Assembly (NCBI GenBank): GCA_021851335.1
Contig: JAJZEA010000024.1
Location: 1 to 43,437, forward strand
From: Acidobacteriota bacterium
Lineage (GTDB): Bacteria; Acidobacteriota; Terriglobia; Terriglobales; Acidobacteriaceae
Direction: 5' to 3'
DNA: 43,437 nt
A model generated the notes under the pieces. It did not search any database. It had not been told where the DNA came from and worked only from the letters and a program-made list of their open reading frames with translations. A program made the position numbers and the translations under genes. Below, piece by piece: positions 16,398-24,367 of the stretch. Numbering within the stretch: the stretch's first letter is position 1; each line of letters begins with the position of its first letter.

Positions 16398-16868
16398 TCA
16401 GCGATGCCCGCCGCCGTGGAATCCGCCCCCATGGAAGCCGCCACCATGAAACCCGCCGCCACCGCCGTGAAAACCACCCCCGACAAAGCCGCGTCCGCCA
16501 CGAAATCCGCCTCGGTCACCACCCCAGCCGCGATGATCGCCCCAGCCACCTCGATCACCCCAGCCGCCCCGATCGCGCCAGTCACCGCCTTCGCGGCCAC
16601 GCCAGCCATCACCGTCTCCCCAGCCGCCGCCATACCAGGGGCCTGCGCCAACGAAAATTCCGTTGTTAAACCACTGCGGCCCATAGTAGCCATAGGGTGC
16701 GCAAGTATAGGGCGCGTAGTCATAGTAACCATACTGGCAAACTGGCGGTCCTTCAGGATAACCGCCGCCGATATTGACGCCAAACGAGATCTGCGCCTGC
16801 GCCGATCTCGTGGGCATCAGGAAACATCCGAGGATTGCAATCAAAGCGAAATACTTGAGGCTACGCAT
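16398..16868 (-). CDS. Secreted Tyr/Gly/His-rich protein
   Basis: 156-residue protein with a signal peptide (MRSLKYFALIAILGCFLMPT, cleaved near AQAQ). The mature part begins ISFGVNIGGGYPEGPPVCQY, then an aromatic Tyr/Pro stretch with two Cys (PVCQYGYYDYAPYTCAPYGY). It goes on to WFNNGIFVGAGPWY, a W-G-D/R-G-G repeat region (about 85-118), and a C-terminal tail of repeated GGGFHG units with about six His. Similar YXWGXW-type or Gly-rich exported proteins are common in Acidobacteriota and Proteobacteria without known function. The regular His spacing suggests metal binding, which is inference. ATG16868 has AGGAG with good spacing. It ends against the bidirectional terminator. Confidence 0.78.
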   Translation of the reverse strand: MRSLKYFALIAILGCFLMPTRSAQAQISFGVNIGGGYPEGPPVCQYGYYDYAPYTCAPYGYYGPQWFNNGIFVGAGPWYGGGWGDGDGWRGREGGDWRDRGGWGDRGGWGDHRGWGGDRGGFRGGRGFVGGGFHGGGGGFHGGGFHGGGFHGGGHR

Positions 16869-17056
16869 GGTCGTGCTCCTTACTGGCCTAGGACGCTTGA
16901 TTCACATCCATTTCCTGCTAGGTGAGAACCCAAGTTTATCGGAAAAGTCTCGCGACCGTCGAACCCGGTTCTGCTCCAGCTACTCGGAGACACCGTCACG
17001 GCAACGCGCCGGACTCTCTTCAAACCATCGCGTCAGCGCGAGTAACTCCCCCGCAG

Positions 17057-17102
17057 GCATTCATCCCCTCCACCGCGCAGGCACGGTGCAGGGGATGAAT
17101 GC
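17057..17102. repeat. 19-bp inverted repeat in front of the GH27 gene
   Basis: The arms 17057-17075 (GCATTCATCCCCTCCACCG) and 17084-17102 pair with a single mismatch and an 8-nt loop. A TACAAT (17103-17108) that could be a -10 box follows directly, and no T-run follows, so it is not a terminator. The centre lies about 70 bp before the GH27 start codon. It may be an operator dyad overlapping the promoter or an extragenic palindrome. Confidence 0.75.
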
Positions 17103-17148
17103 TACAATTCTGCGGCGGTATGAAAACCTTTTCCCGGAGGGTCTTGCG

Positions 17149-18345
17149 ATGCGCTTTCGTCACTTGTCTGGAATTCTCTTACTCCTCGCCCTGGGTTGCT
17201 CGGCGGGCGCTCAAAGCTCTTCGGTGGCTTTGACGCCGCCCATGGGATGGAATAGCTGGAACTTCTTTGCCGGCAGAGTCAACGACGCCGATGTCCGCTC
17301 CGCTGCCGATGCGCTCGTCTCCACTGGAATGAAAGACGCCGGGTACGTCTACGTCAACATCGACGACACCTGGGAAGGACAGCGTGATGCGGACGGTGTC
17401 ATCCACACCAACAGCAAATTTCCCGACATGAAAGCTCTCGCCGACTATGTCCACTCCAAGGGCTTGAAGATCGGAATCTATTCTTCTCCGGGACCAAAGA
17501 CCTGCGCCGGCTATGAAGGTTCGCTCGGCCACGAGGATCAGGACGCGAAGACCTACGCGGCCTGGGGCATCGACTACGTCAAGTACGATCTGTGCAGCTT
17601 CATTCCCGCCGTCATGATGAAGCAGGCGCCGCACGATCCGGCGGCGCAGATGAAGCTCATGCAGGCTGCCTATGCCAAAATGAGCCGCGCCATCCAGTCC
17701 ACAGGACGCCCGATGGTCCTCTCCATGTGCCAGTACGGCTGGGACGCCGTCTGGGAGTGGGGTGCTCAGGTTGGTGGCAATCTTTGGCGCACCACCGGAG
17801 ACATCAATCCCACCTGGGACCGCATCGCCAAGATCGGCTTCAGCCAGGATGGACTCGACCGCTACGCCGGGCCAGGTCACTGGAACGATCCGGACATGCT
17901 CGAAGTTGGCAACGGAAAGCTCAGCATGGCCGAGAATCGCAGCCACTTCTCGCTTTGGGCCATACTCGCCGCGCCGCTGCTGGCGGGCAACGATCTGCCC
18001 AACATGAAGCCGGAAGTCCGCGCCATTCTCACCAACAAAGCGGTTATTGCCATCGACCAGGACAAGCTCGGCAAGCAGGGGCATCGCGCCTACGCCGAGG
18101 GCGAGTTTGAGGTCTGGGAGCGGCCGCTTTCCGGCGGAGCCATGGCCATCTGCATCATCGATAACGGCGCCAGCCGATACTCCACCCACCCATTCCATCT
18201 GCAATTGGCCCCGCTCGGCCTGCACGGCGCGCAGTCGGGCACCGACCTGTGGACCGGCAAGCCCATTACCCTCACGAAGAATATGCCCATCGAGCTCCAG
18301 GGTCACGACGTGCTGTTGGTCCGCATCGATCACCCAACCATGTAA
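17149..18345 (+). CDS. Secreted alpha-galactosidase-like enzyme, GH27
   Basis: Predicted exported glycosidase that releases terminal alpha-linked galactose (other GH27 specificities are possible). The protein is 398 residues with a signal peptide (about 1-22, leucine-rich, with a Cys at 17 that does not form a convincing lipobox). The catalytic (beta/alpha)8 domain starts TPPMGWNSWNFF (29-40). It carries NIDDTWEG, GLKIGIYSSPG, the nucleophile loop DYVKYDLC (Asp147), SMCQYG, and the DRYAGPGHWNDPDMLEVGNG block that holds the expected acid/base Asp. A beta-sandwich C-terminal domain follows. ATG17149 has GGAGG eight bases upstream; the longer frame to 16774 overlaps the divergent gene. It ends at a symmetric terminator shared with the SGNH gene. 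Confidence 0.94.
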   Translation: MRFRHLSGILLLLALGCSAGAQSSSVALTPPMGWNSWNFFAGRVNDADVRSAADALVSTGMKDAGYVYVNIDDTWEGQRDADGVIHTNSKFPDMKALADYVHSKGLKIGIYSSPGPKTCAGYEGSLGHEDQDAKTYAAWGIDYVKYDLCSFIPAVMMKQAPHDPAAQMKLMQAAYAKMSRAIQSTGRPMVLSMCQYGWDAVWEWGAQVGGNLWRTTGDINPTWDRIAKIGFSQDGLDRYAGPGHWNDPDMLEVGNGKLSMAENRSHFSLWAILAAPLLAGNDLPNMKPEVRAILTNKAVIAIDQDKLGKQGHRAYAEGEFEVWERPLSGGAMAICIIDNGASRYSTHPFHLQLAPLGLHGAQSGTDLWTGKPITLTKNMPIELQGHDVLLVRIDHPTM

Positions 18346-18394
18346 GCACGCGTCAACCCAATCAACCCGCACTACCCATCCATGCTGCAATGCA

Positions 18395-18426
18395 AAACGG
18401 GCCGGAGTTCATCCTCCGGCCCGTTT
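18395..18426. terminator. Bidirectional intrinsic terminator
   Basis: A perfect 13-bp stem (18395-18407 with 18414-18426, arms AAACGGGCCGGAG / CTCCGGCCCGTTT) with a 6-nt loop lies between the convergent GH27 and SGNH genes. Confidence 0.88.
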
Positions 18427-18452
18427 CTGTCGCTTGTCGGAATCCCCGACTC

Positions 18453-19220
18453 TTACGGAGCAGGCTGCGTCAGAGCCTTCTGAATCCCCGCATCCACCAG
18501 CGGATTCATGATCGCGTATCCGGCATCGTTCGGATGAACGCCATCTTTGCTCAGCTTTGAAGGCAATCCGCCCTCGGCATCCGCCATCGCCGTCCAGAAA
18601 TCAACATAGACCAGGTCGTGCTTCGTCGCGTAGCTCTTTATCCACTCGTTCAGCGTGCGAATCTTCTGCATCGGCTGCAATCCCGGGTGCCACGGAAAAT
18701 CCACCGAAGGCAACACCGAGCAAAGCACCATGCGCAGGTGATGCGCCCGCGCCAGATCCGCCATCGAAGCCAGATTGTTTTCCGTATCCTGCAGCGTCAT
18801 CACGCCTGTATTTCCCGCGATATCGTTCGTCCCCGCCATCAGAACCACGACCGACGGTTTCAGGTCGATCACATCCTGGCGGAAACGCAGCAACATCTGC
18901 GGCGTCGTCTGCCCACTGATCCCGCGATTGATCTTCTCCCAGGGATGCGCAGGCATCTGCGGCACAAACGGCACCCCATCATGCTGCCAGTTTTCCGTGA
19001 TCGAATCGCCCATGAAGACCACGCGCGGTACATCGGCGGTCGGCTGCGGAAGCGCGGCGTCCATTGCGCGAAAGCGCGCCAGCCAGGGAAAATCCTCCAG
19101 CAGTTGCCGCGTATGTTGCGTCTGCCAATCCGTCGCAGCGGGCGCTGGCGATTGGGGCAGCGCTCCGGCTACCAGACTTCCGGCAAAAAGGACAAAACAT
19201 ATTCCCGCAACTCGACGCAT
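18453..19220 (-). CDS. Secreted SGNH/GDSL-family esterase or lipase
   Basis: 255-residue exported hydrolase. A signal peptide (MRRVAGICFVLFAGSLVAGA) is followed by a full SGNH set: block I VVFMGDSITENW with Ser73, block II ISGQT with its Gly, block III MAGTNDIAGNTG with Asn, and block V KDGVHPNDAGY with the catalytic Asp-x-x-His. Such enzymes often deacetylate plant polysaccharides or act as lysophospholipase-like esterases; the substrate is not determinable here. ATG19220 is preceded by GGGAGG; the longer frame to 19400 enters the purD gene. It lies 97 bp downstream of purD on the same strand and faces the GH27 gene, so a shared role in polysaccharide breakdown is possible. Confidence 0.9.
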   Translation of the reverse strand: MRRVAGICFVLFAGSLVAGALPQSPAPAATDWQTQHTRQLLEDFPWLARFRAMDAALPQPTADVPRVVFMGDSITENWQHDGVPFVPQMPAHPWEKINRGISGQTTPQMLLRFRQDVIDLKPSVVVLMAGTNDIAGNTGVMTLQDTENNLASMADLARAHHLRMVLCSVLPSVDFPWHPGLQPMQKIRTLNEWIKSYATKHDLVYVDFWTAMADAEGGLPSKLSKDGVHPNDAGYAIMNPLVDAGIQKALTQPAP

Positions 19221-19317
19221 TCCAAACCTCCCTGATTGGCCCTGACATCGGGCTTGATCACCCTGTCGACTCCGGCAACCGCGCCGCAACCCCGGACAAC
19301 GGCAACGTATCGCCACA

Positions 19318-20598
19318 TCAACCCTCTTTTCGCAGCGCTCGATGGCCAATGTCGCGGCGAAAATACATGCCCTCGAACTGAATCCGCCGCATGCCCTCAT
19401 AGGCGCGCGCCAGGGCCTCGCGCAGATTTTCGCCCACCGCCGTCACGCCCAGCACGCGTCCGCCTGCCGTCAACAGGTGGCCTGCGCGAAGCGCCGTACC
19501 CGAGTGGAAGACGACCACCTCTGCCACCTGTTCGGCGGCGTCCACCCCGCGAATCTCTTTGCCCGTCTCATAACTGCCCGGATAGCCGCCCGAACTCGCA
19601 ATTACGCAGGCGCTTGCACCCGGCTTCCAGCGCAGCTTGATCTCGGCCAGCCGGCCATCGATCGCCGCACTCAGAGCCTCCGCCAGATCGCTGTCCAGCC
19701 GCGCCAGAATCGCCTGCGTCTCCGGATCGCCAAAGCGCGCATTGAACTCCAGCACCTGCGGCCCGCGCGGCGTCATCATCAGCCCGATATAGAGCACTCC
19801 GGTAAACGGCGTTCCCTCCGCAGCCATGCCTCGCAGCGTCGGCTCGGCAATGTGCCGCACCACCCACTCCCGCGTCTTCGCGTCCAGGATGCTCTCTGTC
19901 GAATAGACGCCCATCCCCCCTGTATTCGGCCCGGTATCTCCTTCGCCAATCCGCTTGTGGTCCTGCGCGGCCACCAGCGGCAGCGCGGTTGTACCATCGC
20001 AAAGGCAGAGAAAACTCACCTCATCGCCGGTCAGGAACTCCTCCACCACCACCTGCCGTTCGCCGTCGCTGCCCAGCAGCTCGCCGGTAAACAATCCCTG
20101 TGCCGCCTCCTGCGCCGCGCGGCGCGTCTGGCAGATCACCACTCCCTTGCCCGCTGCCAGGCCATCGGCCTTCACCACCATCGGCGCGTGAAACAGCTCC
20201 AGCGCCTTTTCCACCTCTTCGGCACTCGTGCAGACTGCATAGTTGGCAGTGGGAATCTGATGGCGCTGCAGAAATCGCTTGGCGAAGGACTTACTCGTCT
20301 CCAGCATCGCCGCCGCCTGCGTCGGTCCAAAGACGCGCAGGCCGCGCTCCCGCAGCACGTCCACTAACCCCAGCGCCAGCGGCAGCTCCGGACCCACCAC
20401 CACCATCCCCGGCTGCTCCCGCAACGCCAGCTCCACCATGCTGTCCAGATCAGACAAATCCACCGGAGCTATTCGCGCAATCTGAGCCATGCCCCCGTTC
20501 CCCGGCGCGCACACCACCTCCGTCACCTGCGCGCTTCGCTTCAGCGCCCAGGCCAGAGCATGCTCCCGTCCACCCGATCCAATCACCAGCACCTTCAT
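19318..20598 (-). CDS. purD: Phosphoribosylamine--glycine ligase PurD
   Basis: Cytoplasmic ATP-grasp enzyme of de novo purine synthesis that joins phosphoribosylamine and glycine to form GAR. The 426-residue length is typical. Features in order: N-terminal MKVLVIGSGGREHALAWALK, VVVGPELPLALGLVDVLRER, ATP-grasp blocks (APMVVKADGLAAGKGVVICQ, VVEEFLTGDEVSFLCL), the PurD signature region GDTGPNTGGMGVYSTES, VLYIGLMMTPRGPQVLEFNA with FGDPETQAI, and a C-terminal domain ending REALARAYEGMRRIQFEGMY. It diverges from the small ORF/miaA unit across about 106 bp. A monocistronic or purD-SGNH transcript is possible. Confidence 0.97.
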   Translation of the reverse strand: MKVLVIGSGGREHALAWALKRSAQVTEVVCAPGNGGMAQIARIAPVDLSDLDSMVELALREQPGMVVVGPELPLALGLVDVLRERGLRVFGPTQAAAMLETSKSFAKRFLQRHQIPTANYAVCTSAEEVEKALELFHAPMVVKADGLAAGKGVVICQTRRAAQEAAQGLFTGELLGSDGERQVVVEEFLTGDEVSFLCLCDGTTALPLVAAQDHKRIGEGDTGPNTGGMGVYSTESILDAKTREWVVRHIAEPTLRGMAAEGTPFTGVLYIGLMMTPRGPQVLEFNARFGDPETQAILARLDSDLAEALSAAIDGRLAEIKLRWKPGASACVIASSGGYPGSYETGKEIRGVDAAEQVAEVVVFHSGTALRAGHLLTAGGRVLGVTAVGENLREALARAYEGMRRIQFEGMYFRRDIGHRALRKEG

Positions 20599-20704
20599 GC
20601 CTGCACTCCCATCTCAACCTGCGATCTCGCGGGCCGGCTGATCTCAGTTTACTCGGCTTCCACTCCAACTTCGCTATACTGCCATTGCGTTCCCGACTCG
20701 TCTC

Positions 20705-20869
20705 ATGACCCCCGCTCCCAGACCACCTCGCCAGCCCGATCCATTCGCAACATTCCGTCGCCATCAGCGCTTCGGTCTGCTTCTGGTCGCGCTCGCCGTC
20801 CTGCTCTGGCGGCTCACGCAGGTGCCGCGCGGCTGGTGGTTTCCGGCTGGCTGGTGGCGCTTGTGGTAG
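20705..20869 (+). CDS. Small putative membrane protein upstream of miaA
   Basis: A 54-codon frame: a Pro/Arg-rich cytoplasmic-type start (MTPAPRPPRQPDPF), one hydrophobic segment (FGLLLVALAVLLWRL, about 24-38) and a Trp-rich end (GWWFPAGWWRLW). Its stop TAG (20867-20869) overlaps the start of the predicted GTG start of miaA (20863), the arrangement of coupled genes. No clear Shine-Dalgarno is seen and I recognise no family, so it may instead be a leader ORF or chance. Confidence 0.4.
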   Translation: MTPAPRPPRQPDPFATFRRHQRFGLLLVALAVLLWRLTQVPRGWWFPAGWWRLW

Positions 20870-21846
20870 TCCATCCCACGCCCGATTCCCGCTCTGAATC
20901 GCTGGCCCTCGTTGTGGCTGGTCCCACCGCGAGCGGCAAAACCTCACTGGCTCTTACCCTGGCTCTGGCGCTCGCTCCTGGCCTGCCCGCTGAGATCGTC
21001 AGTTGCGACTCGGTCGCCGTCTATCGCGGCCTGGAGATTGGCTCAGCCAAGCCCACCGCCGACCAACGCAATAGCGTCCCGCATCACCTCATCGACGTCA
21101 CCGATCCGGACTCCAGCTTCTCCGCCGGCGACTATGCGCGCCTGGCTCGCGTCGCCATGCAGGCCATCGCCGCGCGCGGCGCCGTTCCCATCATCACCGG
21201 CGGCACCGGACTCTATCTGCGCGCTTTGGTGCAGGGTCTCTTTGCCGGTCCGCAACGCAACGACGATCTGCGCCAGCGCCTTGCCCGGCGACAGGCGCAA
21301 CACGGCCCAGGCTGGCTTCATCGCCTGCTCCAACGCCTCGATCCCGTCGCTGCCGCGCGCATCCACGCCAACGACACGCCCAAGCTGATTCGCGCCCTGG
21401 AGGTCACTCTCGCTACGCGGCGACCCATGACCACCCAGCTTGCCGACGGTCGTGACCCGCTCACCGGCTTTCGTCTGCTTTGGATCGGGCTGGACCCACC
21501 GCGCCCGGCGCTCTATGCGCGCATCAACGCACGCGCCGCGCAGATGTTCGACGATGGACTGGTTGCGGAGACCGAGTCGCTGCTTGCCCGTTACGGTCCC
21601 GTCCGCGCGCTCGATGCGCTCGGCTATCGCCAGGCTCAGGCACTCCTGCGCGGTGAACTCGCATTGCCGCAGGCCATCGCCGCTGCTCAGCAGGGTCACC
21701 GCAACTACGCCAAGCGCCAGATCACCTGGTTTCGCCGCGAACCTCAAATGCACTGGATCCACGCCTTCGGAGACGATCCGCAGACACTCTCCGAGGCACT
21801 TGCCCAAATCCAATTGCAGCTACAATCCCAAAGCCGTTCCGAATAG
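20863..21846 (+). CDS. miaA: tRNA dimethylallyltransferase MiaA
   Basis: Transfers a dimethylallyl group to N6 of A37 in tRNAs that read codons beginning with U; cytoplasmic. About 327 residues: P-loop GPTASGKT (about 20-27), SCDSVAVYRGLEIGSAKPTA (the substrate-Asp block), PHHLIDVTDP with SFSAGDYARLA, ITGGTGLYLRALVQGLF, and the C-terminal RNYAKRQITWFRRE. The frame is open from 20560, but the family-like sequence begins only after about 20863, and no ATG fits. GTG20863 (or GTG20854) is the most sensible start. The ribosome site is weak, consistent with coupling to the small overlapping ORF. Its stop is 2 bp from the end of the convergent histidine kinase gene. Confidence 0.93.
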   Translation: MVVHPTPDSRSESLALVVAGPTASGKTSLALTLALALAPGLPAEIVSCDSVAVYRGLEIGSAKPTADQRNSVPHHLIDVTDPDSSFSAGDYARLARVAMQAIAARGAVPIITGGTGLYLRALVQGLFAGPQRNDDLRQRLARRQAQHGPGWLHRLLQRLDPVAAARIHANDTPKLIRALEVTLATRRPMTTQLADGRDPLTGFRLLWIGLDPPRPALYARINARAAQMFDDGLVAETESLLARYGPVRALDALGYRQAQALLRGELALPQAIAAAQQGHRNYAKRQITWFRREPQMHWIHAFGDDPQTLSEALAQIQLQLQSQSRSE

Positions 21847-21848
21847 CT

Positions 21849-23297
21849 TCACCCCGCCAGCGGCAGACACAGTTCCACGGTCAACCCTCCGCCGACCGCA
21901 TTGCGCGCCTTCACCTGACCTCCGTGCAGCCGGATCGCCCGCTCGGTGATCGCCAATCCCACCCCATAGCCTCCGGTCGAGCGCTGCCGCGCCAGGTCCA
22001 GTCGATGAAACGGGCGAAAGATCGCCTGCAACTGATCCTCCGGCACTCCAGGTCCGCAATCCTTCACGGCAATCACGGCAAAGTCGCCCTGCAACCACTC
22101 TTCCAGCCGCAGCTCAACCGTAACCACGCTGCCTTCCACGGTATAGGCGATTGCATTGCGGATCACATTCTCTGCCGCACGCGCCAGCAGCATCGGGCTA
22201 CCCAGAATGGTCGGCCCTGTTCCGCACGCATCCTCAAAGACCACGCTGCAGCCGCGCCGCTTCGCCTCATACTCCATATCGGGCAACAGTCCGCCAAGCA
22301 GCTCTCGGAGCGACACCGGCGCCGTCTCCGGCAGTTTGCGTGTCGACTCCAGCGAAGACAGGCTCAGCAACTGTCCGATCAGGTCGTTCAGCCGCTCCGT
22401 CTCACGCCCGATTCGATCCAGTTGATCCCGCAGCAGTCCACAGTTCTTTTCGCTCTCCGTGCCTTCCAGTTGGATCGCCGCCTCATCCGCCTCCTCGCGC
22501 GCCAGTTCCAGCGCCACGCTCAGCCGCGCCAGCGGCGACCGCAGCTCGTGTGAAACATCCCGCAGCAGCAGCTTCTGCGCATCGACCAGTTGCTCCAGCC
22601 GCTCGGCCATCTCGTTGAAATCGACAACCAGGCCCCGAAGCTCGTCTTTTTCCACCTGTTGCACCGCGGGCCGCAGCCGCCTGGGCCAGTTCACACGCGC
22701 GCGCAGATTGCCCTGGGCCAGCTCGCGCGCCGCCTCACGCAGCAGCCCGATCGGTCGCGTCATCATCAGCGTGATGAAAAACGTCACAATCAGCGAGACG
22801 ATCAGGCTGATCGCCAGACGCGGCAACATCTCCCGATAGGGAATGTAAATCTGCCTCGGATAGCTGCCGCGCAGAATGTAGACATAATGCTTGCCGCTCG
22901 CATTGTCGGCCAGAACACCCTGCATGTAGCTCGCCGAACCCTGCCCATGCACCATGTAACCGTATTTGCGCACCTCGGCCACTCGCCGGGCATAGGGCGT
23001 CGTGTCCATCGTCTGACACAGCAGATGATTCTGCGGATCAAAGAGCAGCGCCGGCTGGTCGCCCGGTGCCGGTGTATCGATCGGAAAGATGCTCGGCACA
23101 GCCTTCAGGGCCACGCAGCCACCCGTCTCATAGGCGCGAATCGAGAGCCGCGCATTCGACTCCATCTGCGCAAAGGCCGACGTATACACCGCCTCCGTCG
23201 TTCGAAACTGGTTCATCAAAAACAGCAGTGTCGAAACGAAGATCAGCGCCTCAATCGTCCAGAAGGCCAGAAACAGCTTGATAAACGTGCTTCGCAT
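21849..23297 (-). CDS. CpxA-like sensor histidine kinase
   Basis: 482-residue inner-membrane sensor: a first membrane helix (about 9-28, FWTIEALIFVSTLLFLM), a periplasmic sensor domain (about 30-170), and a second helix (LAISLIVSLIVTFFITLMM). A HAMP domain follows, then a HisKA helix with the phospho-acceptor in LLLRDVSHELRSPLARLSVA, and a HATPase domain with N-box AENVIRNAIAY, G1 KDCGPGVP, F-box FRPFHRLD and G2 GGYGVGLAI. ATG23297 is 4 bp after the response-regulator stop, so the pair is one operon; the longer frame to 23351 would overlap it. The topology and motif order are those of envelope-stress kinases like CpxA. The stimulus is unknown. Confidence 0.93.
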   Translation of the reverse strand: MRSTFIKLFLAFWTIEALIFVSTLLFLMNQFRTTEAVYTSAFAQMESNARLSIRAYETGGCVALKAVPSIFPIDTPAPGDQPALLFDPQNHLLCQTMDTTPYARRVAEVRKYGYMVHGQGSASYMQGVLADNASGKHYVYILRGSYPRQIYIPYREMLPRLAISLIVSLIVTFFITLMMTRPIGLLREAARELAQGNLRARVNWPRRLRPAVQQVEKDELRGLVVDFNEMAERLEQLVDAQKLLLRDVSHELRSPLARLSVALELAREEADEAAIQLEGTESEKNCGLLRDQLDRIGRETERLNDLIGQLLSLSSLESTRKLPETAPVSLRELLGGLLPDMEYEAKRRGCSVVFEDACGTGPTILGSPMLLARAAENVIRNAIAYTVEGSVVTVELRLEEWLQGDFAVIAVKDCGPGVPEDQLQAIFRPFHRLDLARQRSTGGYGVGLAITERAIRLHGGQVKARNAVGGGLTVELCLPLAG

Positions 23298-23301
23298 CGA
23301 T

Positions 23302-24030
23302 TCAGGCTCCGCGCCGCACACTCGCCGAGGGCATGGCAAGCTGATATCCAATCGCGCGAATCGTCTTGATCCGCTCGCCCTCGCCGGCAGCGTCCTCCAG
23401 CTTGCGGCGCAGCCGACTCACATGCATATCCAGGCTGCGGTCAAAAGGATGAAATTTCCGATCCAGCACCACCTCCGTCAGCGACTCGCGCGTCAGCACC
23501 TGTCCCGGCGCACTCACCAGAGCGCGCAACAGCTCAAACTCCACATCCGTCAGCTCCAGCGTAACGCCTTTGCAGCTTGCCGTGCGCGCACCGGTATCCA
23601 TCGCAATGCCGGCCGCTTCCAGATACGCGGCGCCAGACTCCGCCAGCGCATGGGATGCGCTTCGCCGCAGAATCGCCCGCACACGCGCCAGCAGTTCGCG
23701 CGGATTGAATGGCTTGGGCAGATAGTCGTCCGCGCCAATCTCCAGCCCCACAATCCGGTCCACATCCTCCCCGCGAGCTGTCAGCAGCAGCACACTCACC
23801 TGCGAACGCGACCGCAGCCGCCGCAGCACCTCAAAGCCATCCATCCCCGGCAACATCACATCCAGCAGCACCAGCGCAAACGGCTCGCTCAGCGCGCGCT
23901 CCAGTCCGGCTTCGCCTCGATGCTCCGTACGCACCGCAAAACCATGACGACTCAGATAATCCTCCAGCATTCCGGACAGTTCCGTATCGTCGTCAATCAG
24001 CAGGATCGGTTCCATGATTTCTGCGCTCAT
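23302..24030 (-). CDS. OmpR/PhoB-family response regulator (CpxR-like)
   Basis: 242 residues. A receiver domain (about 5-120) has the acidic pair in ILLIDDDTELSG, the phospho-acceptor Asp in VLLDVMLPGMDG, the Thr of LLLTARGED, and Lys in DDYLPKPFNPREL. A winged-helix DNA-binding domain (about 135-232) follows: LELTDVEFELLRALVSAPGQ, the recognition helix region DRSLDMHVSRLRRKLED, and IKTIRAIGYQLAMP. First gene of the operon with the sensor kinase. An inner ATG at residue 6 (24015) is an alternative start. The region upstream carries tandem GTAAC-N5-GTAAC-type sites, like CpxR boxes, so autoregulation and control of the divergent sigma factor are likely. Confidence 0.94.
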   Translation of the reverse strand: MSAEIMEPILLIDDDTELSGMLEDYLSRHGFAVRTEHRGEAGLERALSEPFALVLLDVMLPGMDGFEVLRRLRSRSQVSVLLLTARGEDVDRIVGLEIGADDYLPKPFNPRELLARVRAILRRSASHALAESGAAYLEAAGIAMDTGARTASCKGVTLELTDVEFELLRALVSAPGQVLTRESLTEVVLDRKFHPFDRSLDMHVSRLRRKLEDAAGEGERIKTIRAIGYQLAMPSASVRRGA

Positions 24031-24067
24031 CCCCTTTTCTTTCTACGCCCTCTGCTCCCGCAATGCC

Positions 24068-24135
24068 GTAACACTTTGTAACACGACATCGATGACCCGC
24101 TTTACACTTCGTTACAATTCGTGACGTTTCGTGAC
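24068..24135. promoter_or_regulatory. Array of CpxR-box-like direct repeats
   Basis: Site 1 is GTAAC-acttt-GTAAC (24068-24082). Downstream, four pentamers begin every 10 bp: TTTAC 24101, GTTAC 24111, GTGAC 24121, GTGAC 24131. Read on the minus strand, the first two give GTAAC-N5-GTAAA. This half-site, 5-bp spacer and one-helical-turn phasing match the E. coli CpxR box GTAAA-N5-GTAAA. The array starts 37 bp upstream of the response-regulator start and ends about 230 bp before the sigma factor. Confidence 0.65.
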
Positions 24136-24367
24136 CGCGCTCACCATCCCCCGGTGCTTCACTGAAAGTACCGGACATGCAGTTTTTTCCGGCGGGGAAG
24201 TTCGGCTTTCATCTTCTGTTTGTTTCCGCACATCCGATCGCGAGTCTCATGTGCCCGTCCATCCCCGATCTTTCTGCTCAGGCTCACCCTTGCGCTGGCG
24301 TGTTGCCCTGCTGGTGGATGCGCAACCGATGGGATCAAGTCGATCTGACTTCAAAAGGAGAATCCGG

